NCBI GenBank assembly: GCA_021770245.1
Contig: JAETRI010000047.1
Span: 1-49,796 of the forward strand
Direction: 5' to 3'
Length of the DNA stretch: 49,796 nt
Origin: Lachnospiraceae bacterium
GTDB lineage: Bacteria; Bacillota; Clostridia; Lachnospirales; Lachnospiraceae
Positions 22,718 to 31,991 of the stretch are shown here, piece by piece. Made by a program: the position numbers and the translations under genes. Every line of letters begins with the position of its first letter. The first letter of the stretch is position 1. The notes beneath the pieces are model-generated. The model was not told the DNA's origin. It did not search any database and saw only the letters and a list, made by a program, of their open reading frames with translations.

Positions 22718-23098
22718 CGACTCCTCCGTTCCGCCGACTCCGCATCGTAACCGGTTCTGCCCGTCCGTGCGAAACAATAAATGCCGTCCCGTAAAGCCGG
22801 CGGCATCCGTCAGACGCCCGGCTTCGTAAATCGGCTTTTATTGTAAAAAAACCGTCTGGCTACTCGTTCCCTCAAGTACCCAGGCGGCCGGCTTTCCCCG
22901 TGTATACTCCCTGTGGTGCTCCACCAATCCGCCAGTCGTATACACTTCCTTCAGTTTCCGGGGCCGCCCGCGCTGCGGGAAGCCCTTATGGATTTAAGTA
23001 TATCCTATCGTCCTTTTTCTGGCAAGGTATTTTGCGGAAAAACACGGCAGATTTTGCGGAATTTCTGCAAAAACGCATTGCAGGAAGCGGGAAACAAT

Positions 23099-23179
23099 CC
23101 AGGACAAATGTAGGAACGGCTCCGCGGGCCAGGCAGGGATGCCGCAGAGGCCTCAGAGCCGTTCCTGCGTTTGTCCTGG
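23099..23179. repeat. Long inverted repeat of the GGACAAACG family
   Basis: Arms of 24 bp (CCAGGACAAATGTAGGAACG… and CGTTCCTGCGTTTGTCCTGG…) pair fully if two G-T wobbles are allowed. The arm sequence is shared with the hairpin at 34713-34796 and fragments at 3520, 38870 and 49681. Confidence 0.8.
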
Positions 23180-23215
23180 GAAACGATCGGGAAAATGTTG
23201 ATCGGTTCAACCAAT

Positions 23216-23235
23216 TATGACATAATGTTGTCATA
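23216..23235. promoter_or_regulatory. Operator-like palindrome upstream of the WYL regulator
   Basis: TATGACA and TGTCATA are separated by 6 bp and lie within an AT-rich stretch that continues TATAATC, a possible -10 box. It is about 73 bp before the WYL start, so autoregulation is plausible. Confidence 0.5.
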
Positions 23236-23307
23236 TATAATCTGTTATATTTTAAGAAGGAAGCGGCCGTATTGCGGGCATAGCCTACAATACGGCGGGG
23301 TAAAAGC

Positions 23308-24225
23308 ATGAAAATCGACCGGCTTATGGGCATTACTCTTTATCTGCTCAATCACGGACAAACGTCCGCACGGAAGCTTGCAGAGGAATTTGAAGTCTCC
23401 TCCCGGACCATCGTCAGGGATCTGGAAACTCTGGACCGGGCAGGCATTCCGATTCAATCCCTCCACGGCGCACAGGGCGGCTATCGGATCATGGAGGGCT
23501 ATGTTTTGGAAAAGCAGGCCGCCACGAAACAGGAATACAACTGGATTGTCACCGCATTGAAGGGAATGGTGAGCGCCTATGCGAATAAACAGTTAGAACA
23601 ATCCCTGGCCAAACTGGAAGGATTCAGGGATGCCGAAACTGCCCCCGTTTCCCTGGATCTTAGCGCCGCAAGCGAAGATGCACGCATCAATGCATCCCTG
23701 CGGCTGCTGGAAGATGCCATTTATAAGAAACGGATCGTTCAATTCTCCTACACGAACGGATCCGACGTAAGAAAAGATCTCCGGGTCGAACCGGTCCTCC
23801 TGCAATATAAATGGTACAGTTGGTATCTGATCGGATATTATGAGAAATACCGGGACTACTGCATGTTTAAGCTGGTACGAATGGAGCGGCTGAAAATGAC
23901 GGAGCAAAAGAATACGAAGCTCCACGATCCCTCGCAAATAAAGCTCAGACACGATACCGGCCGCAGTATTGATATTACCCTCTATGGGGAAGCCTCCATA
24001 AAGTCAAAATGCAGGGAATACCTGAACGGCCGGATCATAAAAGAATATGAAAACGGCGATTTTGAGTTCTTCTTTTCCGCGCCCGAGCGGGAAGCTTTCT
24101 GGTACGGGGTCCTCCTGTCCTTCGGAAACAGGGTCAAGGTAATCGAACCGGAAGAAGTAAAAGAACGCATTCTACAAACCTGCCTGGAACTTCAGGAAGC
24201 ATACGGGAAGGAAGCTCCTCTCTAA
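23308..24225 (+). CDS. WYL-domain transcriptional regulator
   Basis: A 305-residue regulator: N-terminal winged helix (KIDRLMGITLYLLNHGQTSARKLAEEFEVSSRTIVRDLETL), a linker rich in basic residues, and a WYL domain from about 135 (IVQFSYTNGS, VLLQYKWYSWYLIGYYEK) with a C-terminal extension. WYL domains bind ligands or nucleic acid and control diverse genes. It is followed after 41 nt by a RidA-family gene on the same strand, so the two are probably co-transcribed. A palindrome lies in front of it. The ligand is unknown. Confidence 0.92.
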   Translation: MKIDRLMGITLYLLNHGQTSARKLAEEFEVSSRTIVRDLETLDRAGIPIQSLHGAQGGYRIMEGYVLEKQAATKQEYNWIVTALKGMVSAYANKQLEQSLAKLEGFRDAETAPVSLDLSAASEDARINASLRLLEDAIYKKRIVQFSYTNGSDVRKDLRVEPVLLQYKWYSWYLIGYYEKYRDYCMFKLVRMERLKMTEQKNTKLHDPSQIKLRHDTGRSIDITLYGEASIKSKCREYLNGRIIKEYENGDFEFFFSAPEREAFWYGVLLSFGNRVKVIEPEEVKERILQTCLELQEAYGKEAPL

Positions 24226-24266
24226 AATTCGGCACTTCCCGGCAGCAGAAAGGATAGAATAGGGAA

Positions 24267-24638
24267 ATGAAAGAAATACAAAGATATCATGTAAACGATA
24301 AGTGGGCACATTCCGGAATGATACAAGCCGGAGACTTCTATTTCTTAAGCTACTGCGTAGGCAACATAGGCGGTACTATAGAGCAGCAGATCAACGGAGC
24401 TTTTGACGAAATGGAAGCCAGGCTGGCATCCGCCGGCCTTACCCTCGAAAATGTCGTACAAATGGACTGCCTGTTCCGCGATGTCTGGAACATCCCGGTT
24501 ATGGAAAATATCATCCGGGAAAGATTCCACGGAAAATACCCCGTACGAAAGTCCATCCAGACCGAATTCGCTCATGTGGGCGGGGAAAACGGCCTCCAAT
24601 TCCAGGCTGACGCCGTCGCCTTTCGCCCCGCCCCGTAA
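24267..24638 (+). CDS. RidA/YjgF-family protein
   Basis: A 123-residue member of the RidA (YjgF/YER057c/UK114) superfamily. RidA enzymes hydrolyse reactive enamines and imines released by PLP enzymes. The protein has the fold pattern FYFLSYCVGN, the helix ENVVQMDCLFRD and the PVRKSIQTEF stretch containing the expected Arg. It differs from true RidA in the segment around GQ.P, so another subfamily role is possible. It lies behind the WYL regulator. Confidence 0.85.
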   Translation: MKEIQRYHVNDKWAHSGMIQAGDFYFLSYCVGNIGGTIEQQINGAFDEMEARLASAGLTLENVVQMDCLFRDVWNIPVMENIIRERFHGKYPVRKSIQTEFAHVGGENGLQFQADAVAFRPAP

Positions 24639-24813
24639 CACGGCCAAATGACCGAGCGGCCCTGAGTCCTCTGCGGCGCCGCAGCCCTGTGAAATTTTTC
24701 GTGGAAAAAAATCCGTTCTTCGCTTATAATACCTATAAGTCCGCAGGAAACATCCGGCGCCCCGGCTTCCCGCCGGCATGCAATGCCGCAGATGCGGCAG
24801 AATGTGAGGAAGA

Positions 24814-26238
24814 ATGGTAAATACGCATCGTCTACGCAAAAAAGAACTCCGGAAAGAACTTCTCTTTTATGGGACTGCCTTTCTATGCATGGCAGTCCTT
24901 GCCTTTATACAGCCCTTTGGCGAAGGTCCTGACGAGATCAACCGTTTCCGGGTGGTACAATACATCTGCGACAATGCCAGCCTCCCCCGAGGGGATGACC
25001 CGGCCGTCCTGATTCCGGGCTACGGCGGTTCCTATGCCTTCCAGCCTATGCTTCCCTATATCATCCAGGGCCACCTCCTGGGGATCCTGCGCATCTTCAC
25101 AGACCGCTTCGACGTGCTCCTGATCGCCGCGCGGATGGTGAACGTATTCTTCGGGCTGGGCGCTGCATACTGTACCCGACGGCTTTCCCGCGTTCTCTTC
25201 CCGGAGAAAACGACGCAATGGATTTTTTCCTTTCTGGTGGTCTTCCTGCCCCAGAGTATCTTCATCCATACCTATGTAAATACGGACTCCTGCGCCGTCT
25301 TTTCCGTCCTCCTGATGTTTTCCGTCGGGATCGAAGGAATGCGGGACGGATACGACCGGAAAAGATGCGGTCTGATCGCCCTGGGTGTGATCCTGTGCAC
25401 CCTTTCCTATTATAATGCCTACGGTGCCATCCTGGTCACCGCAGCCCTTTTCATCAGCACCTATTTAACCCGGATTGCCGCGCATGTCATCGCCTCGGAC
25501 GGTACCGCCTTCCCCATCGACAGGATCCGCGTGGAATGGGGGCCTCTGCTGCGGGGCGGCTTTTTCATCGCATTTCTGGTTTTGGCCGGAACGGGCTGGT
25601 GGTTTGTCCGGAATGCTCTCCTCTATGAGGGGGACTTTTTGGGAATGGCTGCCAGAAACGCCTGCGTGGCTTCCACCTGCACGCCGGAATATCATCCCCT
25701 GCTCAAAACCACTTATCAAAGCCAGGGAATCGGCGTTCTCACCATGGTGTTTGGAACGGATTATTATGCCCTGCTCCGGCGGAGTTTTGTGGCCATGTTC
25801 GGACCCATGAGCCTTCCCACCCACTATTATATCTATGAAACTTATTACAAGATTTTTGCCGTAGGCCTGCTGGCCGCCCTGCTTCCCGCAGGCTATGACC
25901 TGCATTTAATCTGGATGAAGCGCAACCGCCGGTTCTTTCTGGGCCTTTGTATGTTCCTGATGTGTGCAGTCACCATCTTTCTGTGCATCTATTATTCCTA
26001 TACCTGGGACTTCCAGCCCCAGGGGCGCTATCTGATGCCCATGCTTCCTTCCTTTATGTATCTGGTCACCCTGGGCATCCGAAGGGTATTCTACCTCGTT
26101 TCGGAGCTTTTGGACAGGCTGAGATGCCGCGGCCTGGCGCAGGTACTGCCCGACTTCCTTGGCAGGCTGATCCTCGCTTTCATAGCCGCGGCACTCTTCT
26201 ATACCGTATTTGCGGTGGCCGTTCCCCATTACTTATAG
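24814..26238 (+). CDS. Polytopic membrane protein, DUF2142/GT-C-like
   Basis: A 474-residue membrane protein with about ten or more predicted helices. The acidic motif GEGPDEINRFR follows the first helix, as in DUF2142 proteins and GT-C glycosyltransferases, where such a loop binds a lipid-linked sugar donor. Further features are the extracytoplasmic stretch with YGGSYAFQP and the late motif QGRYLMPMLP typical of the family. The substrate is unknown; a role in cell-surface glycan synthesis is likely by family. It is a single gene and is followed directly by a 41-bp-arm inverted repeat. Confidence 0.75.
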   Translation: MVNTHRLRKKELRKELLFYGTAFLCMAVLAFIQPFGEGPDEINRFRVVQYICDNASLPRGDDPAVLIPGYGGSYAFQPMLPYIIQGHLLGILRIFTDRFDVLLIAARMVNVFFGLGAAYCTRRLSRVLFPEKTTQWIFSFLVVFLPQSIFIHTYVNTDSCAVFSVLLMFSVGIEGMRDGYDRKRCGLIALGVILCTLSYYNAYGAILVTAALFISTYLTRIAAHVIASDGTAFPIDRIRVEWGPLLRGGFFIAFLVLAGTGWWFVRNALLYEGDFLGMAARNACVASTCTPEYHPLLKTTYQSQGIGVLTMVFGTDYYALLRRSFVAMFGPMSLPTHYYIYETYYKIFAVGLLAALLPAGYDLHLIWMKRNRRFFLGLCMFLMCAVTIFLCIYYSYTWDFQPQGRYLMPMLPSFMYLVTLGIRRVFYLVSELLDRLRCRGLAQVLPDFLGRLILAFIAAALFYTVFAVAVPHYL

Positions 26239-26335
26239 ACTGCATCGGAGCCAAGCCAAACGCATGAGCGGCCCCGCGGCCAGGGGGCATCTGACCGCGG
26301 GGCCGCTCATGCGTTTGGCTTGGCTCCGATGCAGT
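26239..26335. repeat. Very long perfect inverted repeat
   Basis: Two 41-bp arms, perfectly complementary, enclose a 15-nt loop; the left arm begins ACTGCATCGGAGCC. It starts right after the stop codon of the membrane protein gene and lies between convergent genes. The arm contains CCAAACGCATGAGCGG, close to the GGACAAACGCATGAACGG word of other hairpins in the window. Confidence 0.95.
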
Positions 26336-26385
26336 TCGATGGAAGGCATGGGGAAAGGCGGTCCGTTTATGCCGCTGCCGGGCGT

Positions 26386-27497
26386 CTACAGCCCATACAC
26401 CTGCGCCGCAAGCAGGCAAAACATGGAATCGGCCCATGCAAACCAGGAGCGCGTAAACTCCTCCGGCCTGTCCGGATGGAAACCTTCATGCATGTGCCAG
26501 GTTCCCGCCGTGGTTTTCCTCAAAGTCTCCAGAAGCTCTTTCTTTTCCTCCGGTGTCTCCGCGGTCAGGCCCTGTACCGCCAGGGCGATGTGCCACACAT
26601 AGCCGTCCGGCGTATGGGGACTCCCGATTCCACTGGCCAGCCTGCCCGAGAAGTAGAACGGGTTGGATCTGCTTAACAGGAATTTCCGTGTGTTGCGGTA
26701 GATGGAGTTTTCCTTTTCACAGAAACCGAACCAGGGCGCTCCCAGGAGGCTGGGCAGATTGGCGTCGTCCATCAGATTATAATGTCCCAGGCCATCCACC
26801 TCATAGGCAAAGATTTCCCCGTACTCCGGATGCTTCACCACGCCCCATTTATAGATCCCCTGCTCGATCTCCTCTGCCAGCGCCGCAGCTTCTTCCACCA
26901 GATCCTCTTCCAAGGGCAGCTCCCGCAGCCCCTTCAGCACGCTCACCGCAAGCATGTTAGAGGGGATCAGATAATGGTATGTGCAGGAATCATCGCTGGG
27001 CCTGAATCCCGACCAGGTCATGCCGGTATACCCCACGGGGGATCCCTTTCCCTCCTCGCTCAGGGTTTCCGTGGGAAGTTCGCTGTCGCGCTGGAACCGG
27101 TACGTTGAGTTTTCATGGCGCTGTTCCCTCTTCCACACATCGAGAATCAGCCGGATGGCCTTTTTCACCTGATCCGTGACCACTTCCCCGCCCTTTCTCC
27201 TGCAGTATTCCTCCAGCAGAAAGCAGGGGAAAGCAAGGGAATCCACTTCATACTTTCTTTCCCAGATATGGGGGCCCATCTCCGTTTCATCCCTGCTGTA
27301 ACAGGCATAGTCCCCGTTTTTGTTAAAGGCATTGGCATAGGGGTCGATCAGAATCAGCTCCCGTCCTCCTGCCTGCTCAGCGTGGTTTCCCAGGTACATC
27401 CAAAGCAGTTTTTATACAGCCGTTCCATCTCCTCATCTCTGATCCGGCTGCAGTCTTTTTCCAACAGCACCAACATTCCTTTGGTCATACTTTCCAT
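26386..27497 (-). pseudogene. GH125 exo-alpha-1,6-mannosidase, broken by an internal deletion
   Basis: The main frame (26386-27399, 337 codons) carries GH125 blocks: LILIDPYANAFN, RKYEVDSLAFPCFLLEEYC, GYTGMTWSGFRPSDDSCTYHYLIPSNM, and RFW-like ends. The N-terminus lies in another frame at 27354-27497: an ATG with GGGAG upstream opens 47 codons (MERLYKNCFGCTWETTL) that stop inside the downstream frame. Comparing with the family from memory, about 60-70 residues between these blocks, including the usual ITGD...WLRDS segment, are missing, and the join is out of frame. Hence this is most likely a dead gene. GH125 enzymes trim mannose from N-glycans. It follows the transglycosylase gene. Confidence 0.75.
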
Positions 27498-27596
27498 ATT
27501 TTGCTCCCCTCTGCCCGCTTTAGCGGGCCTTCCAATCAGGGAGGTTGAAAGCGTCCTTCTTTCAACCTTGCTCCCCTCTGCCCGCTTTAGCGGGCC
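27498..27596 (-). repeat. Composite hairpin cassette before the GH125 pseudogene
   Basis: Read on the minus strand: hairpin GCCCGC-TAAA-GCGGGC (27580-27595), AGAGGGGAGCAA, hairpin AGGTTGAAAG/CTTTCAACCT (27542-27568), CCCTGATTGGAAG, second hairpin GCCCGC-TAAA-GCGGGC (27513-27528), AGAGGGGAGCAAAAT, ATG. The layout equals that before larC with different stems. Confidence 0.85.
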
Positions 27597-27630
27597 TCCT
27601 AACCAGGAGAAATCATCTCCCGTTCCCGGA

Positions 27631-28368
27631 TTACTCGTTTTCGTCCCCGGCTGCCGCCTGTTCTACCTCCGCCAGGATCGCCCCCGCCTGTTGTTCGGTC
27701 AGATAATCCTGTTTTACCATGCAGGCGATCACCTGCCTCTGCCTCTGCGCCGCCAGCTCCGGCCGGTTGGTTAACGCATAGACCGACGGCGCATTGGGGA
27801 TTCCCGCCAGGAGTGTGCTCTCGTAATCCGTCATTTCCTCCGGCAGTTTGCCGAAATACCCTTCCGCCGCATCGTAAACGCAGTAGTAACCGCTGCCGAA
27901 ATAGATGGTGTTCACATACAGCTCCAGGATTTCTTCCTTCGTATAAGCCCGTTCCAAGTCAAAGGCCACGAACAGTTCCGCAACCTTGCGCAGGATCTTC
28001 TTTTCCTGTGAAAAATACATGTTCTTTGCCAGCTGCTGGGTGATGGAACTTCCGCCCTCCGCCAGCTCCTTCTCCCGCAGGTTGATAAAAAGCGCCCGTC
28101 CCGTTGCAATCAGGTCAATTCCCCCATGGGTGTAAAACCGCTTATCCTCCACTGCCACCACCGCGTTGACATAGGTTTCCGGGAGCGAAGAAAACGGCGT
28201 ATAATTCTGATTTTCTCGTATCTGCGCCACCTTTTCGCTAAGCGGCATCTCCGAAACCGCCTCCCGGTATATCTGGTAGCCCTCCCACGTCAATGCTCCC
28301 CCTCCCACGATCAGGGCAAGGAGAAGGAAAAAAAGTGTCAGTGTGATCAATTTCTTCAAAAAGCGCAT
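27631..28368 (-). CDS. Monofunctional GT51 peptidoglycan transglycosylase
   Basis: Polymerises lipid II into glycan strands at the outer face of the membrane. The 245-residue protein has one N-terminal membrane anchor (about 5-28) and a GT51 domain only: EDKRFYTHGGID with the catalytic Glu near 74, then GGSSITQQLAKN, KVAELFVAFDLER and ELYVNTIYFG. No transpeptidase domain follows, so it is of the MtgA/MGT type. It starts after a hairpin cassette with GGGAG. The broken GH125 gene lies downstream. Confidence 0.93.
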   Translation of the reverse strand: MRFLKKLITLTLFFLLLALIVGGGALTWEGYQIYREAVSEMPLSEKVAQIRENQNYTPFSSLPETYVNAVVAVEDKRFYTHGGIDLIATGRALFINLREKELAEGGSSITQQLAKNMYFSQEKKILRKVAELFVAFDLERAYTKEEILELYVNTIYFGSGYYCVYDAAEGYFGKLPEEMTDYESTLLAGIPNAPSVYALTNRPELAAQRQRQVIACMVKQDYLTEQQAGAILAEVEQAAAGDENE

Positions 28369-28410
28369 CTGGATTCTCCCTTAACTCCCATCTGCCCGCC
28401 TTGGCGGGCA
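28369..28410 (-). repeat. Hairpin plus purine-rich leader before the transglycosylase gene
   Basis: On the minus strand GCCCGC-CAAG-GCGGGC (28394-28409) is followed by AGATGGGAG and then TTAAGGGAGAATCCAG and the ATG. Upstream lie two more small hairpins (GGAAACGAAAGTTTCC and GTGAAATCTCCGATTTCAC). Confidence 0.75.
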
Positions 28411-28765
28411 TTCAAATCAGGCTAAGGAAACTTTCGTTTCCTGTGAAATCGGAGATTTCACACAATCATCCCGCATATTCCGTTCCCATCCGGGTCTTGT
28501 GGCACGCTGCCCTCCCCGCATGCAGCAAAAGCCCTCTCCCCCGTGGCATACCGCAGGCCGGACGGCTGCAGACGCCAAATACATGGGGTATTATTAAGGA
28601 TATGACATCTTTCCTCTTTTTACAAGCTATTTCTGGGAAAAGTTTTTCCAAAGAAAATGGGAAGAATTTATTAAAATTCTTCCCATAGGATCCTTCCTTT
28701 GCGGCCCGGCGTCCGGGAACCCGTGGGGGCCGCACGGTTATGGGCCTTGCAGCGGCCCTTGGGCA
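28411..28765. other. Spacer between the FtsX permease and transglycosylase genes
   Basis: No gene. It contains small hairpins next to the transglycosylase leader, an AT-rich palindrome TGGGAAGAATTT/AAATTCTTCCCA (28658-28685) and a fragment matching the right end of the large A element (28687-28728). It should also hold the transglycosylase promoter, not identified. Confidence 0.4.
28687..28728. repeat. Truncated right end of the large palindromic A element
   Basis: About 42 bases (AGGATCCTTCC, then CCCGGCGTCCGGGAACC) match the right end of copy A2 at roughly nine of ten positions. The rest of the element is absent. Confidence 0.6.
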
Positions 28766-31144
28766 TTATAATTCGTTGATGGTTTCCGTCACCGGCATAT
28801 TTCGGATCCGCTTGGAAGGGGCATAGACCGCGGCGAGCGTTGCCGCAAGCACGAACAGCAGGATGATCAGGAGAGAGGATACCGGCAGGGTCCAGGTAAA
28901 GTAGGGGAAGTGGGAGGTCACCAGTTTGTCATACAGAAGCTTACTTGACGGCAGGCCCGCCGCACAGCCGATCAGGCAGCCTGCGGCTGCATAAGTGGCG
29001 GCTTCGGCTGCGATCATCCTGGTAAGCTGTCCTCCGTCCATTCCCACGGCCCGCATGGCGCCATACTGTTTTGTCCTGGCGGATACGCTCATGGATATAC
29101 TGTTCATGATGTTCAGCATGGTAATCAGGGCAATGATGGCCAGGAACCCATAGAGAAACAGGCTGACCGCAAAGAAAGTACTCGGATCGCCTTCCTCCCG
29201 GCGGTCAGCGAAGTCGTACTGCCCCCGTACCAAATCATGAATCGCCTCCGCATCTTCTTCAGTCGCTCCCGGAGCCATCTGGACACTGACAATGCTGTAC
29301 TCATCTTCGCCGGTCAGCCGAAGAAAGGTTTCATCGGAGCAGATCAGGATCACATCGCCGTCGGTACGCCCGTTATTGGAAAAGGGATTGGATGTCATCA
29401 TTCCGGCAATCTCCACGGTACTTCCGCACAATGTCACCTTATCCCCCACGGTCAGCGGGACGTCTTTATCCCAGATACACCATACATAGCCCTGATCCCC
29501 ATAAACCTTTTTCAAGTCGCCGCCCTTACGCAGATCCCCGTCGCCCGGAATCCAATCCAGCTGGATATCATCATAAGAAAGTACGTCCACCACATCCCGG
29601 TCCACCTCCACGTTGAATTCCGCAGGGACGGCGGCGGCATACCTTCTCCCGAACGCACACTTCACACCTGACATTCCCTGTAAATTCCGTATCAAATCGG
29701 GGGCAATTTTCTCCCCGCCCTCCGAAATGCCGATGTCGATGTCCGAGGTATAGGATTTCGTGGGCAGCATGATGCCCACCAGTTCCACCAGGACCGAGAA
29801 GCACAGAAACAGGATGATGCTCAGGGCAAAGGATCCCGCCATCAAAAGCAGGCTCTTTTTGGACGAGGCTGCATGGGAAACGCCCAGGGCCGTTTCGATA
29901 TTCATCAGATTCGTATTGGCCCGATGCTCTTTCTGTTTTCCGATGTCCGCGCTGCCGGACACCGCTGCCACGGGAGAGACCTTCGCAGCCTTTTTCGCCG
30001 GGGCTCTGGCCGCGAGAAGCACCGTCAGGATACCTACCACGGCGCCGCTTACAATCCCGATCGGGCTCAATCCGATGACCGTCATGCTCGTGAACTCGCC
30101 TCCTACAAAATAGCGTAAAAAGGCAATCAAAATCCAAGTAAACACCGTCCCCAGGATGACGCCGGCCGGGATTGCGGTTTTACACCACCCTAACGCCTCC
30201 AGTTCGACAAAGTGAATCACCTGACTTTTGCTCATGCCGATGCAGCGCATCATGCCGAAGAACTGCGTCCGCTGGGCAATGGCGCTGTTCAGGCTGCCCG
30301 AGATCATCAGCACGCCTGCCAGCAGAACCAGCAGGCAGACCATAATCATCGGCGGATAGACATTTTTCGCTATCTTATTTTCGCTGGCTCCCACCGCCGC
30401 CAGGAGGATCATGTGTTCGTTCATCCTGGCCTGCGGGAACTGCTCTTTGATTTCGGCCAGCGCCCGTTTTACATTGGCCCTTTCGCCAAACTGCACATAA
30501 TAGGCGGGATTCCCCGCGTCCTGATTGGCGTCAAGGATTGCCCGGAAGGCCGCAATGTTCAGAAACGCTCCCACCTGTTCTCCCTTTACCAGCAGAGCGG
30601 TGGTCTCGCCTGTGCCGCTGTCCGTCGCATAACGGCTGCTGCCGCTGCGGAATCCGGTGACCAGAAGGTCATAACTTCCGGCCGGCGTATCCAGCGTCAC
30701 GCGGTCTCCCTCCCCAACGCCCAGCAGCGTCTTGGCGTTGGGGGTGAGAATGACCTCGCCCTCCGCCAGGCCGGCGCCTTTGGGGAAATAGGTCATGATG
30801 TCCGTCCGGAAGGGCTCCTCCACACCGCACAGCACGGTCTGGATACCGCCAATCCTGTACTCCCGGTCCTTCTCCATATTTACCATGTCGAACCAGGAAG
30901 CCGCAGCCACATCGGGACGCGCGGCGACGGACGCCGCCTCCTCCTGCGTAAGATTTTCCAGGTTGATGTGCCAGTTTCCGCCTTTTTCCCTAGCATTGGA
31001 GGTTTCTGCCCGAATGAACATATCCGCCATGCTGAAAATCCCTGTCACCAGGAAGACGGAGAAGACGATGCACAGGAGGGTCATGTGGTTCTGCCGCCGG
31101 CGCACCCTGGCGGAGATGGGAATCAAACCGAGATAGCTTCTCAT
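28766..31144 (-). CDS. FtsX-type ABC transporter permease
   Basis: Membrane component of an ABC system, 792 residues. It has an N-terminal membrane helix, a large outside domain (about 45-280), three helices with the FtsX pattern (LAGVLMISGSLNSAIAQRTQFFGMMRCIGMS), a second outside domain and a final three-helix FtsX unit (ITMLNIMNSISMSVSARTKQYGAMRAVGMD). This class mostly exports or senses antimicrobial peptides or lipids rather than importing nutrients. The start ATGA overlaps the stop of the ATPase gene. A response regulator and kinase encoded upstream probably control it. Confidence 0.9.
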   Translation of the reverse strand: MRSYLGLIPISARVRRRQNHMTLLCIVFSVFLVTGIFSMADMFIRAETSNAREKGGNWHINLENLTQEEAASVAARPDVAAASWFDMVNMEKDREYRIGGIQTVLCGVEEPFRTDIMTYFPKGAGLAEGEVILTPNAKTLLGVGEGDRVTLDTPAGSYDLLVTGFRSGSSRYATDSGTGETTALLVKGEQVGAFLNIAAFRAILDANQDAGNPAYYVQFGERANVKRALAEIKEQFPQARMNEHMILLAAVGASENKIAKNVYPPMIMVCLLVLLAGVLMISGSLNSAIAQRTQFFGMMRCIGMSKSQVIHFVELEALGWCKTAIPAGVILGTVFTWILIAFLRYFVGGEFTSMTVIGLSPIGIVSGAVVGILTVLLAARAPAKKAAKVSPVAAVSGSADIGKQKEHRANTNLMNIETALGVSHAASSKKSLLLMAGSFALSIILFLCFSVLVELVGIMLPTKSYTSDIDIGISEGGEKIAPDLIRNLQGMSGVKCAFGRRYAAAVPAEFNVEVDRDVVDVLSYDDIQLDWIPGDGDLRKGGDLKKVYGDQGYVWCIWDKDVPLTVGDKVTLCGSTVEIAGMMTSNPFSNNGRTDGDVILICSDETFLRLTGEDEYSIVSVQMAPGATEEDAEAIHDLVRGQYDFADRREEGDPSTFFAVSLFLYGFLAIIALITMLNIMNSISMSVSARTKQYGAMRAVGMDGGQLTRMIAAEAATYAAAGCLIGCAAGLPSSKLLYDKLVTSHFPYFTWTLPVSSLLIILLFVLAATLAAVYAPSKRIRNMPVTETINEL

Positions 31145-31839
31145 TCCTCATCCCCCCTTTCCCTGCATCCGCCCAGGTCCGTCAACACACCGTCGGATAC
31201 CTGAAAAACCCGGTCCGCCGTGTGGGCAATGGCGGGATTATGGGTGATCATGATGACCGTCTGTTCGTACTTCCGCGCGGTATCCTTCAATAAAGCGAGA
31301 ACCTCGCTGCTGTTCTGCGAATCCAGATTTCCGGTGGGCTCGTCGGCCAGAACCAGGGAAGGCCGGGTCATCAGCGCGCGCCCGATGGCCACACGCTGCT
31401 GCTGCCCTCCGGAAAGCTGGCTGGGCAGATGTCCCCGCCGTTTTTCCAGCCCCAGGACGGCCAGCAGCTCGTTCAGATACTTTCTGTTGGGCTGCTGGTG
31501 ATCCAGCAGCAGGGGGAAGATCATATTCTGCTCTACGGTCAGTTCCGGAATCAGGTTAAACGCCTGGAAAATGAAACCGATGTTCCTGCGCCGGAAGATC
31601 GTGAGCGCCTTTTCCTTCATGGCGAAGGTGTTTTTTTCATTGATAAAAACCTTGCCGGAGGTGGGCGTGTCCAGGGCGCCGATCATGTTGAGCAGCGTGC
31701 TTTTGCCGGACCCTGATTCCCCGACGATGGCGACGAATTCGCCCCTGGGGACGGAGAAGCTGACGTTTTTCAAGGCCCGCACGGCCGTTTCCCCGCTTCC
31801 GTAGGTTTTAGACAGATGTCTTACTTGCAGCAAATCCAT
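31141..31839 (-). CDS. ABC transporter ATPase (MacB/LolD/BceA type)
   Basis: ATPase partner of the FtsX-type permease. Over 232 residues: Walker A GESGSGKST, signature LSGGQQQR, Walker B LVLADEPTGNLD and the switch His in MITHN. MDLLQVRHLSKTYG at 31839 is taken as the start; the frame is open to 31890 but those codons are in the duplicated sequence left by the toxin-antitoxin insertion. GGGAG lies 13 nt upstream, rather far. The insertion separates it from the kinase gene, so it may have lost or changed co-transcription with the regulators. Confidence 0.9.
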   Translation of the reverse strand: MDLLQVRHLSKTYGSGETAVRALKNVSFSVPRGEFVAIVGESGSGKSTLLNMIGALDTPTSGKVFINEKNTFAMKEKALTIFRRRNIGFIFQAFNLIPELTVEQNMIFPLLLDHQQPNRKYLNELLAVLGLEKRRGHLPSQLSGGQQQRVAIGRALMTRPSLVLADEPTGNLDSQNSSEVLALLKDTARKYEQTVIMITHNPAIAHTADRVFQVSDGVLTDLGGCRERGDEE

Positions 31840-31882
31840 GATAATTTTGATGCTCCCTTCTTTTGATAAACTGTAGGGATAC

Positions 31883-31939
31883 ATTAACATGCGTTCCTTA
31901 CGGCCATATGAACCAAAGATGACTATTTTGTCATATTGG
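31883..31939. repeat. 57-bp direct repeat, left copy, flanking the toxin-antitoxin module
   Basis: It matches 32755-32811 with one mismatch. The right copy contains the 3' end of the kinase gene and its downstream spacer, so the left copy is a duplication of that sequence. Together they bracket the DinJ/YafQ module. Confidence 0.95.
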
Positions 31940-31991
31940 AAATCTTCCTTCTAAGAAACCATAATTTTCCTTCATCAAATTGCTATTGTGA

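Larger units (their letters stand above)
22718..23307. other. Divergent spacer between purO and the WYL regulator
   Basis: No gene. From left to right it holds the purO leader (with short inverted repeats ACGCCCGGC and similar), the long inverted repeat at 23099-23179 and the operator-like palindrome at 23216-23235 before the WYL gene. No standard purine riboswitch was recognised upstream of purO. Confidence 0.4.
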
